Assembly (NCBI GenBank): GCA_020851015.1
Contig: JADZDN010000376.1
Location: forward strand, 1-9,244
Length of the DNA: 9,244 bases
Reading direction: 5' to 3'
Origin: Alphaproteobacteria bacterium
GTDB taxonomy: Bacteria > Pseudomonadota > Alphaproteobacteria > JAEULC01
In this document: positions 1 through 6,136 of the stretch, one piece after another
Layout of the letters: the number at the start of each line of letters is the position of its first letter
How positions within the stretch are numbered: the first letter of the stretch is position 1
Made by a program: the position numbers and the translations under genes
The notes under the pieces: model-generated
The model's input: the letters and a program-made list of their open reading frames with translations, nothing else
Told to the model about the DNA's origin: nothing
Databases searched by the model: none

Positions 1-634
1 CGCGCCGGTGGGGCAGGGAGCGGCCGAAGTCCAGTACCACCTCGTTCAGCCGCTCGCAGGCCCGGTCAAAGACGGCGCGCACGCCGATCTCGGGATCGAA
101 GAACACCGGCGTCACCACCGTCACCGAATCCTCGATCGTGTCGAAGATCGCCACCACCGTGGGCCGGAAGAACATGCCGTCCGGGACGCCCAGCATGTCC
201 GGATTCTTGTCGGGCAGGCGCTCCATCAGCCGCACCATGTCGTAGCCCATGTAGCCGAACAGGCCCGAGGCCATCGGCGGCAGGCCCTTGGGGATGTCGA
301 TGCGGGACTCGGCGATGATCGCGCGCAGGGAGTCGAGGGCACCTTCGCCGTGCGGCTCGAAGCCGGCGTCGTCGCCCGCCAGCGCGCGGCGGTTGACTTC
401 GGCGCGGTCGCCGCGGCAGCGCCAGATCAGGTCGGGCCGCAGCCCGATCATCGAGTAGCGCCCGCGCACGGCGCCGCCCTCGACCGACTCGAACAGGAAG
501 CTGTTGGCCCGCCCTTCGGCGAGCTTCAGCATGGCGGAGACGGGGGTTTCGAGATCGCTGACCAGCCGCGTCCAGACGACCTGCGACCGCTTGGATTTGT
601 AGACGGCGGCGAAGTCGTCGAAGGAAGGATGCAT
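1..634 (-). CDS. trpE: Anthranilate synthase component I, N-terminal part (runs off the left edge)
   Basis: TrpE makes anthranilate from chorismate, with ammonia supplied by the glutamine amidotransferase TrpG; this is the first committed step of tryptophan synthesis, in the cytoplasm. The 211 residues visible begin MHPSFDDFAAVYKSK and match the N-terminal regulatory domain of the family. At residues 49-63 the segment ESVEGGAVRGRYSMI corresponds to the conserved ES...GRYS region, the part of TrpE linked to tryptophan feedback binding. A second family signature, ASGLFGYMGYDMVR, lies at residues 122-135. The chorismate-binding catalytic domain is outside the window. The ATG at 632-634 follows AAAGGA about nine bases upstream. 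The reading frame stays open to base 1. PabB-type paralogues share the fold, but the ES/GRYS region and the ppiD neighbourhood favour TrpE. Confidence 0.93.
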   Translation of the reverse strand, partial: MHPSFDDFAAVYKSKRSQVVWTRLVSDLETPVSAMLKLAEGRANSFLFESVEGGAVRGRYSMIGLRPDLIWRCRGDRAEVNRRALAGDDAGFEPHGEGALDSLRAIIAESRIDIPKGLPPMASGLFGYMGYDMVRLMERLPDKNPDMLGVPDGMFFRPTVVAIFDTIEDSVTVVTPVFFDPEIGVRAVFDRACERLNEVVLDFGRSLPHRR

Positions 635-660
635 GGCGGCGGGTCCTTTGGGCTATGTCG

Positions 661-705
661 CGCGCGGGTTTGGACGCCCGCGCGGCCGGGACCGCTCCGT
701 CCCGG
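661..705 (-). promoter_or_regulatory. Two adjacent GC-rich hairpins in the trpE leader
   Basis: Two perfect inverted repeats sit side by side just upstream of trpE. One has 7-bp arms (686-692 with 699-705, 6-base loop). The other has 8-bp arms (661-668 with 677-684, 8-base loop). Only base 685 separates them. They would form in the trpE mRNA about 27 bases before the start codon. Neither is followed by a run of U, so they are not standard intrinsic terminators. I saw no leader peptide with repeated Trp codons, so classical attenuation is not supported. In DNA this GC-rich, chance hairpins are common. Confidence 0.3.
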
Positions 706-829
706 GGGAAGGCTTGGTATCCCGGATTGGCGTGCGATGTCCAGCGCGAAGGAACCGCAGCCGGCCCCGGTGCGATTGACGATCCGCGGCGCCAGGCGGC
801 GCTGGGGACCGGACCGGGGACCTATCTGC

Positions 830-958
830 CTATGAGGGGTTCTTCCCTGCCGAGGGATGCGACGGAAGCCCGGATGGCGCTTTTCCGCTGGCCGTCGGGG
901 AGAACGGTCCGCCGGTGATCAGCCACAGCGAAAGGACAAAGCCAAGGAAGCGAAGCAT
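830..958 (-). CDS. Candidate 42-residue exported peptide, unrecognised
   Basis: I do not recognise a family. The ORF begins MLRFLGFVLSLWLITGG, one Arg followed by an uninterrupted hydrophobic stretch (residues 4-15), and then becomes Pro/Ser/Gly-rich (residues 17-42) with several Lys. This is the layout of a Sec signal peptide, with possible cleavage near TAS at residues 22-24, and a very short mature tail. There is no lipobox Cys. GGAGAG lies about five bases before the ATG at 956-958, a better ribosome binding site than that of trpE. Most third positions are G or C, slightly fewer than in neighbours. The frame is open far upstream into dctQ, but that extension is only antisense to dctQ. The gene ends 195 bases before trpE in the same orientation, so the two may be cotranscribed. 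It could also be a non-coding part of a long trpE leader. Confidence 0.38.
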   Translation of the reverse strand: MLRFLGFVLSLWLITGGPFSPTASGKAPSGLPSHPSAGKNPS

Positions 959-1259
959 GGTCGCTCTCCGCCGTACTTCCCAATGGTCAATGGACCGGCG
1001 GCAAATGCGTTCCCCGGTTCGCGACGCGACGCGCGAAGTCGTCGAGGCACGCGGCGGAACCACGCGTCCCGGCTCGGGCGTCGGCGGTCCCGCGCCCTGC
1101 AACTCGATAATTGTACCGGCCCCACCCCTGGCATAAGCTGCCGCCGACGGCGGAAGGCTGCTCGATCTCACACATGCCCTGGTCGCGAAGTATGGCCAGG
1201 CGTCGGCGCAACGGCTGCGGCCCTTAACAAGAACCGGGCAGAATAGCCGAGGGGGGGCG
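959..1259. other. Intergenic region between the divergent small ORF and dctQ (301 bases)
   Basis: No convincing gene is present; reading frames here are short or overlapping shadows. A possible weak plus-strand promoter for dctQM is TTGTAC at 1111-1116 with TAAGCT at 1134-1139, spaced 17 bases, matching only half of each -10 position. Downstream lie a small hairpin (1141-1145 with 1149-1153) and a longer dyad (1178-1184 with 1194-1200, one T.G wobble, 9-base loop), about 60 bases before dctQ, which could be a regulator site. An AGGGGGGG tract immediately precedes dctQ and serves as its ribosome binding site. Confidence 0.3.
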
Positions 1260-1772
1260 ATGAGCGAAGCGCGGGACGGGTGCCGGCCGACGCCGCCGGT
1301 GACGCCGATCGAGCGGATATCGGGCGTGGTCGCCGTGCTGGGCGGGCTTCTGTCCCTCGCCATCGCCGTACTGGTCGTCGCCAGCGTCCTGGGCCGCTGG
1401 CTGTTCGGCACGCCGATCAACGGCGACTTCGAATACGTGAAGATGGGAACGGCGATCGCGGTCTATTGCGCGCTGCCGTACTGCCAGATCCTGCGCGGCA
1501 ACATCGTCGTGGACACCTTCACCAACCGGCTGTCGGCACGCACCAACGCCCTGATCGACGCGTTCTGGGACATCGTCTACGCGGGCATGATGGCGCTGCT
1601 GACCCTCTGCCTGTTCAACGGCACGCTCGACTACATCCGCAGCGGCGAAACCACGATGATGACCCAGGTGCTGGTCTGGCCGGCAATCGCGGTCTGCATG
1701 CTGCTGTCGGCGCTGCTGACCTGCGCCGCGCTGGCGACCGCGGTCCAGCGGGTGCGGGAGTTTGCCGCATGA
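1260..1772 (+). CDS. dctQ: TRAP transporter small permease subunit (DctQ family)
   Basis: DctQ-type proteins are the four-helix subunit that joins DctM in the inner membrane to form the ion-driven, binding-protein-dependent TRAP importers for organic acids and similar solutes. At 170 residues it has the usual family length. Hydrophobic segments lie at about residues 21-45, 59-77, 101-122 and 136-161. The family-like stretch LGRWLFGTPINGDFEYVKMG (residues 44-63) shows the Arg, the Phe-Gly and the Glu expected after helix 1, and RGNIVVD (79-85) corresponds to the loop after helix 2. The ATG at 1260 follows a GA-rich AGGGGGGG tract closely. Its TGA overlaps the dctM ATG as ATGA, indicating translational coupling. 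Substrate cannot be predicted, because specificity lies mainly in a DctP protein that is not here. Confidence 0.88.
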   Translation: MSEARDGCRPTPPVTPIERISGVVAVLGGLLSLAIAVLVVASVLGRWLFGTPINGDFEYVKMGTAIAVYCALPYCQILRGNIVVDTFTNRLSARTNALIDAFWDIVYAGMMALLTLCLFNGTLDYIRSGETTMMTQVLVWPAIAVCMLLSALLTCAALATAVQRVREFAA

Positions 1773-3088
1773 GCGGCTTCGCGGTCGCCGCGATCGGGTT
1801 TGGCGCCATGCTGGTCCTGATCGCGGTCCGGATGCCGGTCGGCCTGTCGATGCTGGTCGTCGGCGGCCTGGGCTACATCCAGCTCTCGGGCTGGTCGCCT
1901 TTCCTCGCCTACATGAAGACCAATCCGTACCACCAGTTCGCCAACTACACCCTCTCGGTCATCCCGCTGTTCATCCTGATGGGCTCCTTCGCCGAGCAGT
2001 CCGGGATGGCGCGCGACCTGTTCAATGCCGCCCGCGGGCTGGTGGGGCACATACGCGGGGGTCTGGCGCTGGCGGTGCTGGGTGCCTGCACCGTCTTCGG
2101 CGCGATCAGCGGCTCGTCCGTCGCGACCACCGCGACGTTCGGCCGCGCGGCGCTGCCCGAGCTGCGCCGCTATGGCTACGACCCGGGCTTCTCCACCGCG
2201 ATGATCGCGATCGGCGGCGTCGTCGACCTTCTGATCCCGCCCTCGATCGTGCTGGTCGTTTACGCCATCGCGACCGAGCAGAACATCGCCAAGCTGTTCA
2301 TGGCGGCGATGATCCCGGGGCTGCTGGCGGTGGGATTCTATGCCCTGGTCATCCTGTTCGTCGCTCGGCGCAGCCCGAACATCGCGCCGATCCAGGACCG
2401 CACCACGACCGGCGAGCGGGTGCGCTACCTGCTGCTCACCTGGCCCGCGATCCTGGTGCTTGGCCTGGTGATCGGCGGCATCTACGGCGGCGTCTTCACG
2501 CCCACCGAGGCGGCCGCCGTGGGGACGGTCGCGATGCTGGTGATCGGGCTGCTGCAGCGCCGCCTGGGGCTGCGCCAGGTGGCGCTGGCGATGAAGCGCA
2601 CGGCCCAGACCTCGGCGATGATCTTCATCATCCTGCTGGGCGCCGAGGTGTTCGACGCCTTCCTGGCGCTCAGCCGCCTGCCGGCGATGGCGGCGGAGAT
2701 GGTCGGCAATTCCGGCCTGCCGCCCTACGCGATCATGGCGCTTCTGATGCTGTTCTACATCATGCTCGGCGCGGTGATGGACGAACTGGCGATGATCCTG
2801 TTGACGCTCCCTGTCTTCTTTCCCGTCGTGCAGGGACTCGACTTCGGCATGCCGGTCGAGGACGTCGGCATCTGGTTCGGCATCCTGGTGCTGATGGTGG
2901 TAGGGGTGGGCCTGGTGGCGCCGCCGATCGGACTCAACGTATTCGTGGTTTCGGCGATCGCCAAGGATGTGCCGATCCACCTGATCTATCGCGGCGTGCT
3001 GCCCTTCGTCGCCGCCGACATCGTCCGCATCGGCCTGTTGATCGCGTTTCCCGGCATCGCCCTATGGCTGATGCGGACGCTGAGTTGA
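1769..3088 (+). CDS. dctM: TRAP transporter large permease subunit (DctM family)
   Basis: This is the main ion- and substrate-translocating membrane subunit of a TRAP importer. The 439-residue length and near-continuous hydrophobicity suit the 11-12 helix DctM family. Signatures are in order: GAISGSSVATTAT (111-123), LIPPS (155-159), GVFTPTEAAAVG (241-252), MDELAMILLTLP (337-348) and APPIGLNVFV (384-393). The start is the ATG overlapping the dctQ stop; the longer frame reaching upstream merely shadows dctQ. One oddity: the stretch before LIPPS reads GVVD (150-153), where the family usually has GTLG, placing an Asp in a normally glycine-rich hairpin. No DctP gene is seen on either side, so the pair must use a binding protein encoded elsewhere or outside the window. 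The stop lies one base from the ppiD stop. Confidence 0.93.
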   Translation: MSGFAVAAIGFGAMLVLIAVRMPVGLSMLVVGGLGYIQLSGWSPFLAYMKTNPYHQFANYTLSVIPLFILMGSFAEQSGMARDLFNAARGLVGHIRGGLALAVLGACTVFGAISGSSVATTATFGRAALPELRRYGYDPGFSTAMIAIGGVVDLLIPPSIVLVVYAIATEQNIAKLFMAAMIPGLLAVGFYALVILFVARRSPNIAPIQDRTTTGERVRYLLLTWPAILVLGLVIGGIYGGVFTPTEAAAVGTVAMLVIGLLQRRLGLRQVALAMKRTAQTSAMIFIILLGAEVFDAFLALSRLPAMAAEMVGNSGLPPYAIMALLMLFYIMLGAVMDELAMILLTLPVFFPVVQGLDFGMPVEDVGIWFGILVLMVVGVGLVAPPIGLNVFVVSAIAKDVPIHLIYRGVLPFVAADIVRIGLLIAFPGIALWLMRTLS

Positions 3089-3089
3089 G

Positions 3090-4982
3090 CTACTTGAACA
3101 TCTGGTCGATGACCGGCTGCTTGACGTCCACGCCGAAGCGGTCGCGCAGCGCGTTGTTGAACTGCGCGTAGATGTCGGTGCCGATGGACTGGCGCAGGGA
3201 ATCCGCGACCTGGGTCGTGCCGGCTGCATCGGCCGCCGGATCGGCAGGAACGACCGTCTTCAGCTGCGCCACGATGTAGCCGCCCGTGGTCTGGCTGACC
3301 GTCGCCTCGCCCGCCTTCAGCTTGAAGAGGTCGGCTACCAGCGACGCGGCGGGCCGGCCGAAGGCGGCGCGATCCTCGCGCGTGAAAGGCTGGGTAGACT
3401 TGATCTCGGCGCCGTCTCCCGCCGCGGCGGCGAACGTTTCCCCGGCCTTCAGCTTCGCCTGCAACGCCTCGGCCGCCTCGCGCGCGGCCGTCATGCGCCG
3501 CTCGGACTCGATCGCCTGGAGAAGCTGGTCGCGCACCTGCTCGTACGGCTTCACGGCCGGCGGCGTGACGGACGTCACGCGCAGGAACACGGCGCCGCCG
3601 TCGCTCGTCTCCAGCATGGGACTGTCGCCGTTGGCCGCGGTTTCGAACACGGCGCGCTCGACCACGCCACCGGCCGGCAGTCCGGCGACCGGCTTCCCGT
3701 CGGGTCCATGCCCCTCGCGGTCCATCGCCGGGATCTTGATCGCCTCCAGCCCGGCGCGCTTGGCCGCATCTTCCATCGTGCCGCCGCCCGCGCGCTCGTC
3801 GTCGAACTTGTTGGCCAGGCGCGTCACCGCGTCGGGCGATGCGTCGCGCGCGAGGTCGGCTAGCAGGCGCGGGCGCGCCTCGTCCAGGCTGTCGGTCTTC
3901 GCCGGCTCGATCGCCTCGACCTTGACGATGTTCCAGCCCAGCGCGGTCTTGATCGGCGCGGTGGTGCCGCCGGCGGGAAGGTCGAAGGTGGGCCCCGCGA
4001 GTTCGGGCAGAAGCTTGGCGAGTTCGTCGCGCGCGACCGCGCCCAGCTTCGCCACCCCCTCGTCCTGGCCGGCAACGTCCTTCGCCACCGCCAGGAAGTC
4101 CTTGCCCTGCGCCAGCTCGTCGGCGGCGCGCTTCGCCGTCGCCTCGTCGGCGAAGGACATCTGCAGCACGGTGCGCCGTTCCGGCCGCTTGAAGTCGTTG
4201 ATGCGCTGCTGATAGACCTCCTTCAGCCGCTCTTCTGGGACCTTGAAGTCGGCGGCCAGCTTGGCAGGATCAACGCGCACCATCTCGAACGCGCGGAATT
4301 CGGGCGTCGAGAAGCGGTCCTTGTGCTGGTCGAGATAGGCCTTCTGCTCCGCCTCGTCGGCGGGCTTCGGCGCCGGCATCTTCGCTGCCTCGATGGTCAC
4401 GTAGTCGGCGACGCGCTTCTCGTTGCGGTAGCGATAGATCGTGTCCGACAGGGTCGCCGGCGTGCGGATGCCCGCCGCGAGGGTGGCAGCCAACTGGTCG
4501 CGCGCCATGTCGCGCCGCAGGGTCGACACGAACTCTGCCTCGCTGCGGCCGTTGGCGCGCAGCACCGCACGAAAGCGGTTGGGATCGAACAGCCCGCCCT
4601 CGTTCTTGAAACCCGGCACCTGGGCAATGCGCTGGCGCAGCGAGTCTTCCGAAACGGCGATGCCCAGCCGCTTGATCTCCTGCTGCATCAGGGCTTCGCC
4701 GACCAGCATGTCCAGCGCGCGGTCGAGCAGGCCGAGCTGGCGCGCCTTGTCGGCATCGAGCTGGCCGCCGAAGACGGGGCGCAGCCGGTCGAGCTGCGTA
4801 CGGAACTCGGTGTTGAGGTCGGCCACGGAAATCGACGTGTCGCCGACCTTGGCGACGATGGCCTGCTGCCCCGGTCCGCGGAAGATATCGCCGATACCCC
4901 ACACCGCGAAGCTCGCGATGAGCAGGATAAACAGGACCTTGATGACCCAGGAGGTCGCCGTCGTGCGGATTGATTGCAGCAT
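3090..4982 (-). CDS. ppiD: PpiD-type periplasmic folding chaperone with SurA-N and parvulin-like domains
   Basis: The 630-residue protein is anchored in the inner membrane by one N-terminal helix (about residues 12-31, preceded by Arg and followed by GDIFRG) and projects into the periplasm. There it is expected to assist newly exported proteins, in the family near the SecYEG exit. A SurA-like chaperone region spans about 40-175 (AIVAKVGDTSISVADLN and GFKNEGGLFDPNRFRAVLR are typical). A PpiC/parvulin-like module occupies about 265-360, including FADEATAKRAADELAQGKDF and LGWNIVKVEAI. A further C-terminal module resembles the PpiD tail. Length fits PpiD (about 600-630). AGG about five bases before the ATG supports the start at 4982. 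Prolyl isomerase activity is uncertain, because the E. coli PpiD parvulin domain is inactive. In related genomes this gene precedes trpE; here dctQM intervene on the opposite strand. Confidence 0.92.
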   Translation of the reverse strand: MLQSIRTTATSWVIKVLFILLIASFAVWGIGDIFRGPGQQAIVAKVGDTSISVADLNTEFRTQLDRLRPVFGGQLDADKARQLGLLDRALDMLVGEALMQQEIKRLGIAVSEDSLRQRIAQVPGFKNEGGLFDPNRFRAVLRANGRSEAEFVSTLRRDMARDQLAATLAAGIRTPATLSDTIYRYRNEKRVADYVTIEAAKMPAPKPADEAEQKAYLDQHKDRFSTPEFRAFEMVRVDPAKLAADFKVPEERLKEVYQQRINDFKRPERRTVLQMSFADEATAKRAADELAQGKDFLAVAKDVAGQDEGVAKLGAVARDELAKLLPELAGPTFDLPAGGTTAPIKTALGWNIVKVEAIEPAKTDSLDEARPRLLADLARDASPDAVTRLANKFDDERAGGGTMEDAAKRAGLEAIKIPAMDREGHGPDGKPVAGLPAGGVVERAVFETAANGDSPMLETSDGGAVFLRVTSVTPPAVKPYEQVRDQLLQAIESERRMTAAREAAEALQAKLKAGETFAAAAGDGAEIKSTQPFTREDRAAFGRPAASLVADLFKLKAGEATVSQTTGGYIVAQLKTVVPADPAADAAGTTQVADSLRQSIGTDIYAQFNNALRDRFGVDVKQPVIDQMFK

Positions 4983-5152
4983 GTGACCTGAAGAACGGGC
5001 GGTAAGTTATTGGTATAAAAGGTTTTGTGGATACTTCTCCCGTTATCGGCATGATAGCGGCGGGCTCCAGGGCTAGCAACCGGAAATTCCGGCGGATTCA
5101 GTGCTGGCAGCCGTTCCGCGCCAGGGCGGACAATCCCGGCCGCAGGCTCCAA

Positions 5153-5182
5153 TTGACCACCCGGTTCTGTTTCCTGTAGGTT
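5153..5182 (+). promoter_or_regulatory. Candidate sigma-70-type promoter of the bfd operon
   Basis: TTGACC at 5153-5158 matches the -35 consensus in five of six positions. TAGGTT at 5177-5182, 18 bases later, is a weak -10 match. Transcription would then begin near 5189, inside the Fur-like dyad. No better promoter was seen just upstream of bfd. Confidence 0.4.
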
Positions 5183-5189
5183 ACGCAAC

Positions 5190-5204
5190 TGCAAGTCAGT
5201 CGCA
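5190..5204 (+). promoter_or_regulatory. Candidate Fur-family operator upstream of bfd
   Basis: The 15-base dyad TGCAAGTCAGTCGCA has the 7-1-7 form of Fur boxes: arms TGCAAGT and AGTCGCA around a central C, matching each other at five of seven positions. It retains the TG..A.T.A.T..CA skeleton of the Fur consensus. It lies 23 bases before the bfd ATG and over the predicted transcription start, the right place for repression by a Fur or Mur protein bound to iron or manganese. Since bfd-like genes are often induced by iron starvation, this fits, but only one site is visible and Irr or RirA control is not excluded. Confidence 0.42.
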
Positions 5205-5227
5205 TTTTCTTTGGTAGCCGTCGCGCC

Positions 5228-5425
5228 ATGTATGTCTGCATCTGCAACGCCATCACCGACAATCAGATCAGCCACGCCATCGACCAGGGCTGCGGCTCGG
5301 TGGCCGACGTGTTCCGCCGTGTAGGTGAAAAACCGAGCTGCGGAAAATGCGTGCCCGATCTCTGCCGCATGGTCCGCACCGCGCGCCGGCGTCCCATGCC
5401 GCCGCTCGCCGACGCGGCCGACTAG
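5228..5425 (+). CDS. bfd: Bacterioferritin-associated ferredoxin
   Basis: Bfd is a small cytoplasmic [2Fe-2S] protein that docks on bacterioferritin at its haem and passes in electrons, reducing stored ferric iron so that it can leave the shell. The 65-residue length equals that of known Bfd proteins. The four cluster ligands are in place as C4, C6, C38 and C41 ([11 protein letters not shown] and SCGKC). The C-terminus is short, basic and then Pro/Ala-rich. The start at 5228 gives the canonical MYVCICNA N-terminus, although the upstream ribosome binding site is weak. It begins an operon-like run with a 50-residue ORF and bfr, consistent with its partner role. A Fur-like site and a plausible promoter lie just upstream. 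Confidence 0.95.
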   Translation: MYVCICNAITDNQISHAIDQGCGSVADVFRRVGEKPSCGKCVPDLCRMVRTARRRPMPPLADAAD

Positions 5426-5446
5426 CGGGAACGGCGAGAATCAGCC

Positions 5447-5599
5447 ATGCAGACATTGTTCCTCATTTCCATCTCGCTCGGGGTGGCCGGGGCCTCCGTC
5501 TGCTTGGCGATAAAGCTCGCGCTTGCGGCGCGTCCAGGCGATGTTGGACGGATCGCCGGGGTGAAGATCCTCGGCCCGCGCGAGGGGGTGAGGCGATGA
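5447..5599 (+). CDS. 50-residue single-helix membrane protein between bfd and bfr, unrecognised
   Basis: I recognise no family. The ORF starts [18 protein letters not shown], with one strongly hydrophobic helix (about residues 3-27, containing one Cys at 19), then a short basic tail ([22 protein letters not shown] without its first residue being charged-neutral) rich in Arg and Lys. By the positive-inside rule the tail would face the cytoplasm. It starts 21 bases after the bfd stop. Its TGA overlaps the bfr ATG as ATGA, implying translational coupling. About four fifths of third positions are G or C, like neighbouring real genes. GAGAA about eight bases before the ATG is a modest ribosome binding site. 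It might tether or regulate iron release, or be merely a translational lead-in for bfr; function is unknown. Confidence 0.55.
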   Translation: MQTLFLISISLGVAGASVCLAIKLALAARPGDVGRIAGVKILGPREGVRR

Positions 5600-6075
5600 A
5601 GGGCGACAAGGCCGTGATCAAGCACCTGAACAAGGTGCTGCTCAATGAACTGACCGCGATCAACCAGTACTTCCTGCATGCCCGCATGTGGAAAAACTGG
5701 GGCTTCGAGAAACTCGCCAAGCACGAGTACGAAGAATCGATCGACGAGATGAAGCATGCCGACAGCCTGGTCGAGCGGATACTGCTGCTCGAAGGCCTGC
5801 CGAACCTGCAGGACCTGGGCCGGCTGAAGATCGGCGAGAGTGTGCCGGAGGGTCTCAAGGGCAATCTCGAGCTCGAGCGCGGCAGCCGGTCGGATCTGGT
5901 TCTTGCGATCGGCGCCTGCGAGCAGGCCAGCGACTACGTCTCGCGCGACGTGCTGCGCCACATCCTGGCAGAGACCGAGGAGCACATCGACTTCCTCGAG
6001 ACGCAGCTCGAATTGATCGAGAAGATGGGCTTGCAGAATTACCTGCAATCGGCGGCCGGCTCTCCCGCCTCCTAG
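5596..6075 (+). CDS. bfr: Bacterioferritin
   Basis: Bfr subunits (159 residues here, typical) assemble into a 24-mer cytoplasmic shell that oxidises Fe(II) and stores it as a ferric mineral, with haem between subunit pairs. The sequence closely tracks E. coli Bfr from MKGD through MGLQNYLQ. Ferroxidase ligands E18, E51, H54, E94 and H130 and the haem ligand M52 are present. The sixth expected ligand, Glu127, is Thr in this protein (ETEEHID at 126-132), so iron oxidation may be altered or another Glu may substitute. The ATG at 5596 follows GTGAGG directly and overlaps the stop of the preceding 50-residue ORF. Bfd, its electron donor, is two genes upstream. Mixed shells with a second Bfr encoded elsewhere are possible. 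Confidence 0.96.
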   Translation: MKGDKAVIKHLNKVLLNELTAINQYFLHARMWKNWGFEKLAKHEYEESIDEMKHADSLVERILLLEGLPNLQDLGRLKIGESVPEGLKGNLELERGSRSDLVLAIGACEQASDYVSRDVLRHILAETEEHIDFLETQLELIEKMGLQNYLQSAAGSPAS

Positions 6076-6100
6076 CGCCCGCCCGCTCCTCGCGCCTCAC

Positions 6101-6124
6101 GGCGTTTCCTGATAGGGAAGCGCC
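6101..6124 (+). other. Hairpin between bfr and tpiA
   Basis: Bases 6101-6109 pair with 6116-6124 over nine positions, with one T.G wobble and a six-base loop. The stem ends directly before GCGGAGG, the tpiA ribosome binding site. No T-run follows, so it is not a normal intrinsic terminator. It could stabilise or process a bfr-tpiA mRNA, or mark a weak transcription boundary. Confidence 0.4.
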
Positions 6125-6136
6125 GCGGAGGTACCC

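Noticed and set aside
635..829. Classical trp attenuator with leader peptide
   Set aside because: No short frame with consecutive Trp codons and no U-rich terminator were found in the trpE leader.
830..1420. 196-codon minus-strand version of the small exported peptide
   Set aside because: Its first codon lies inside dctQ and the added residues are low-complexity antisense; the good ribosome binding site is at the internal ATG 956-958.
1631..2980. Minus-strand open frame of 449 codons opposite dctM
   Set aside because: Its composition is dominated by His, Gln, Arg and Asp, the usual product of reading a membrane-protein gene backwards, and dctM is certain.
3286..4212. Plus-strand open frame of 308 codons opposite ppiD
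   Set aside because: Ser/Ala/Arg-rich antisense shadow of a well-supported gene.
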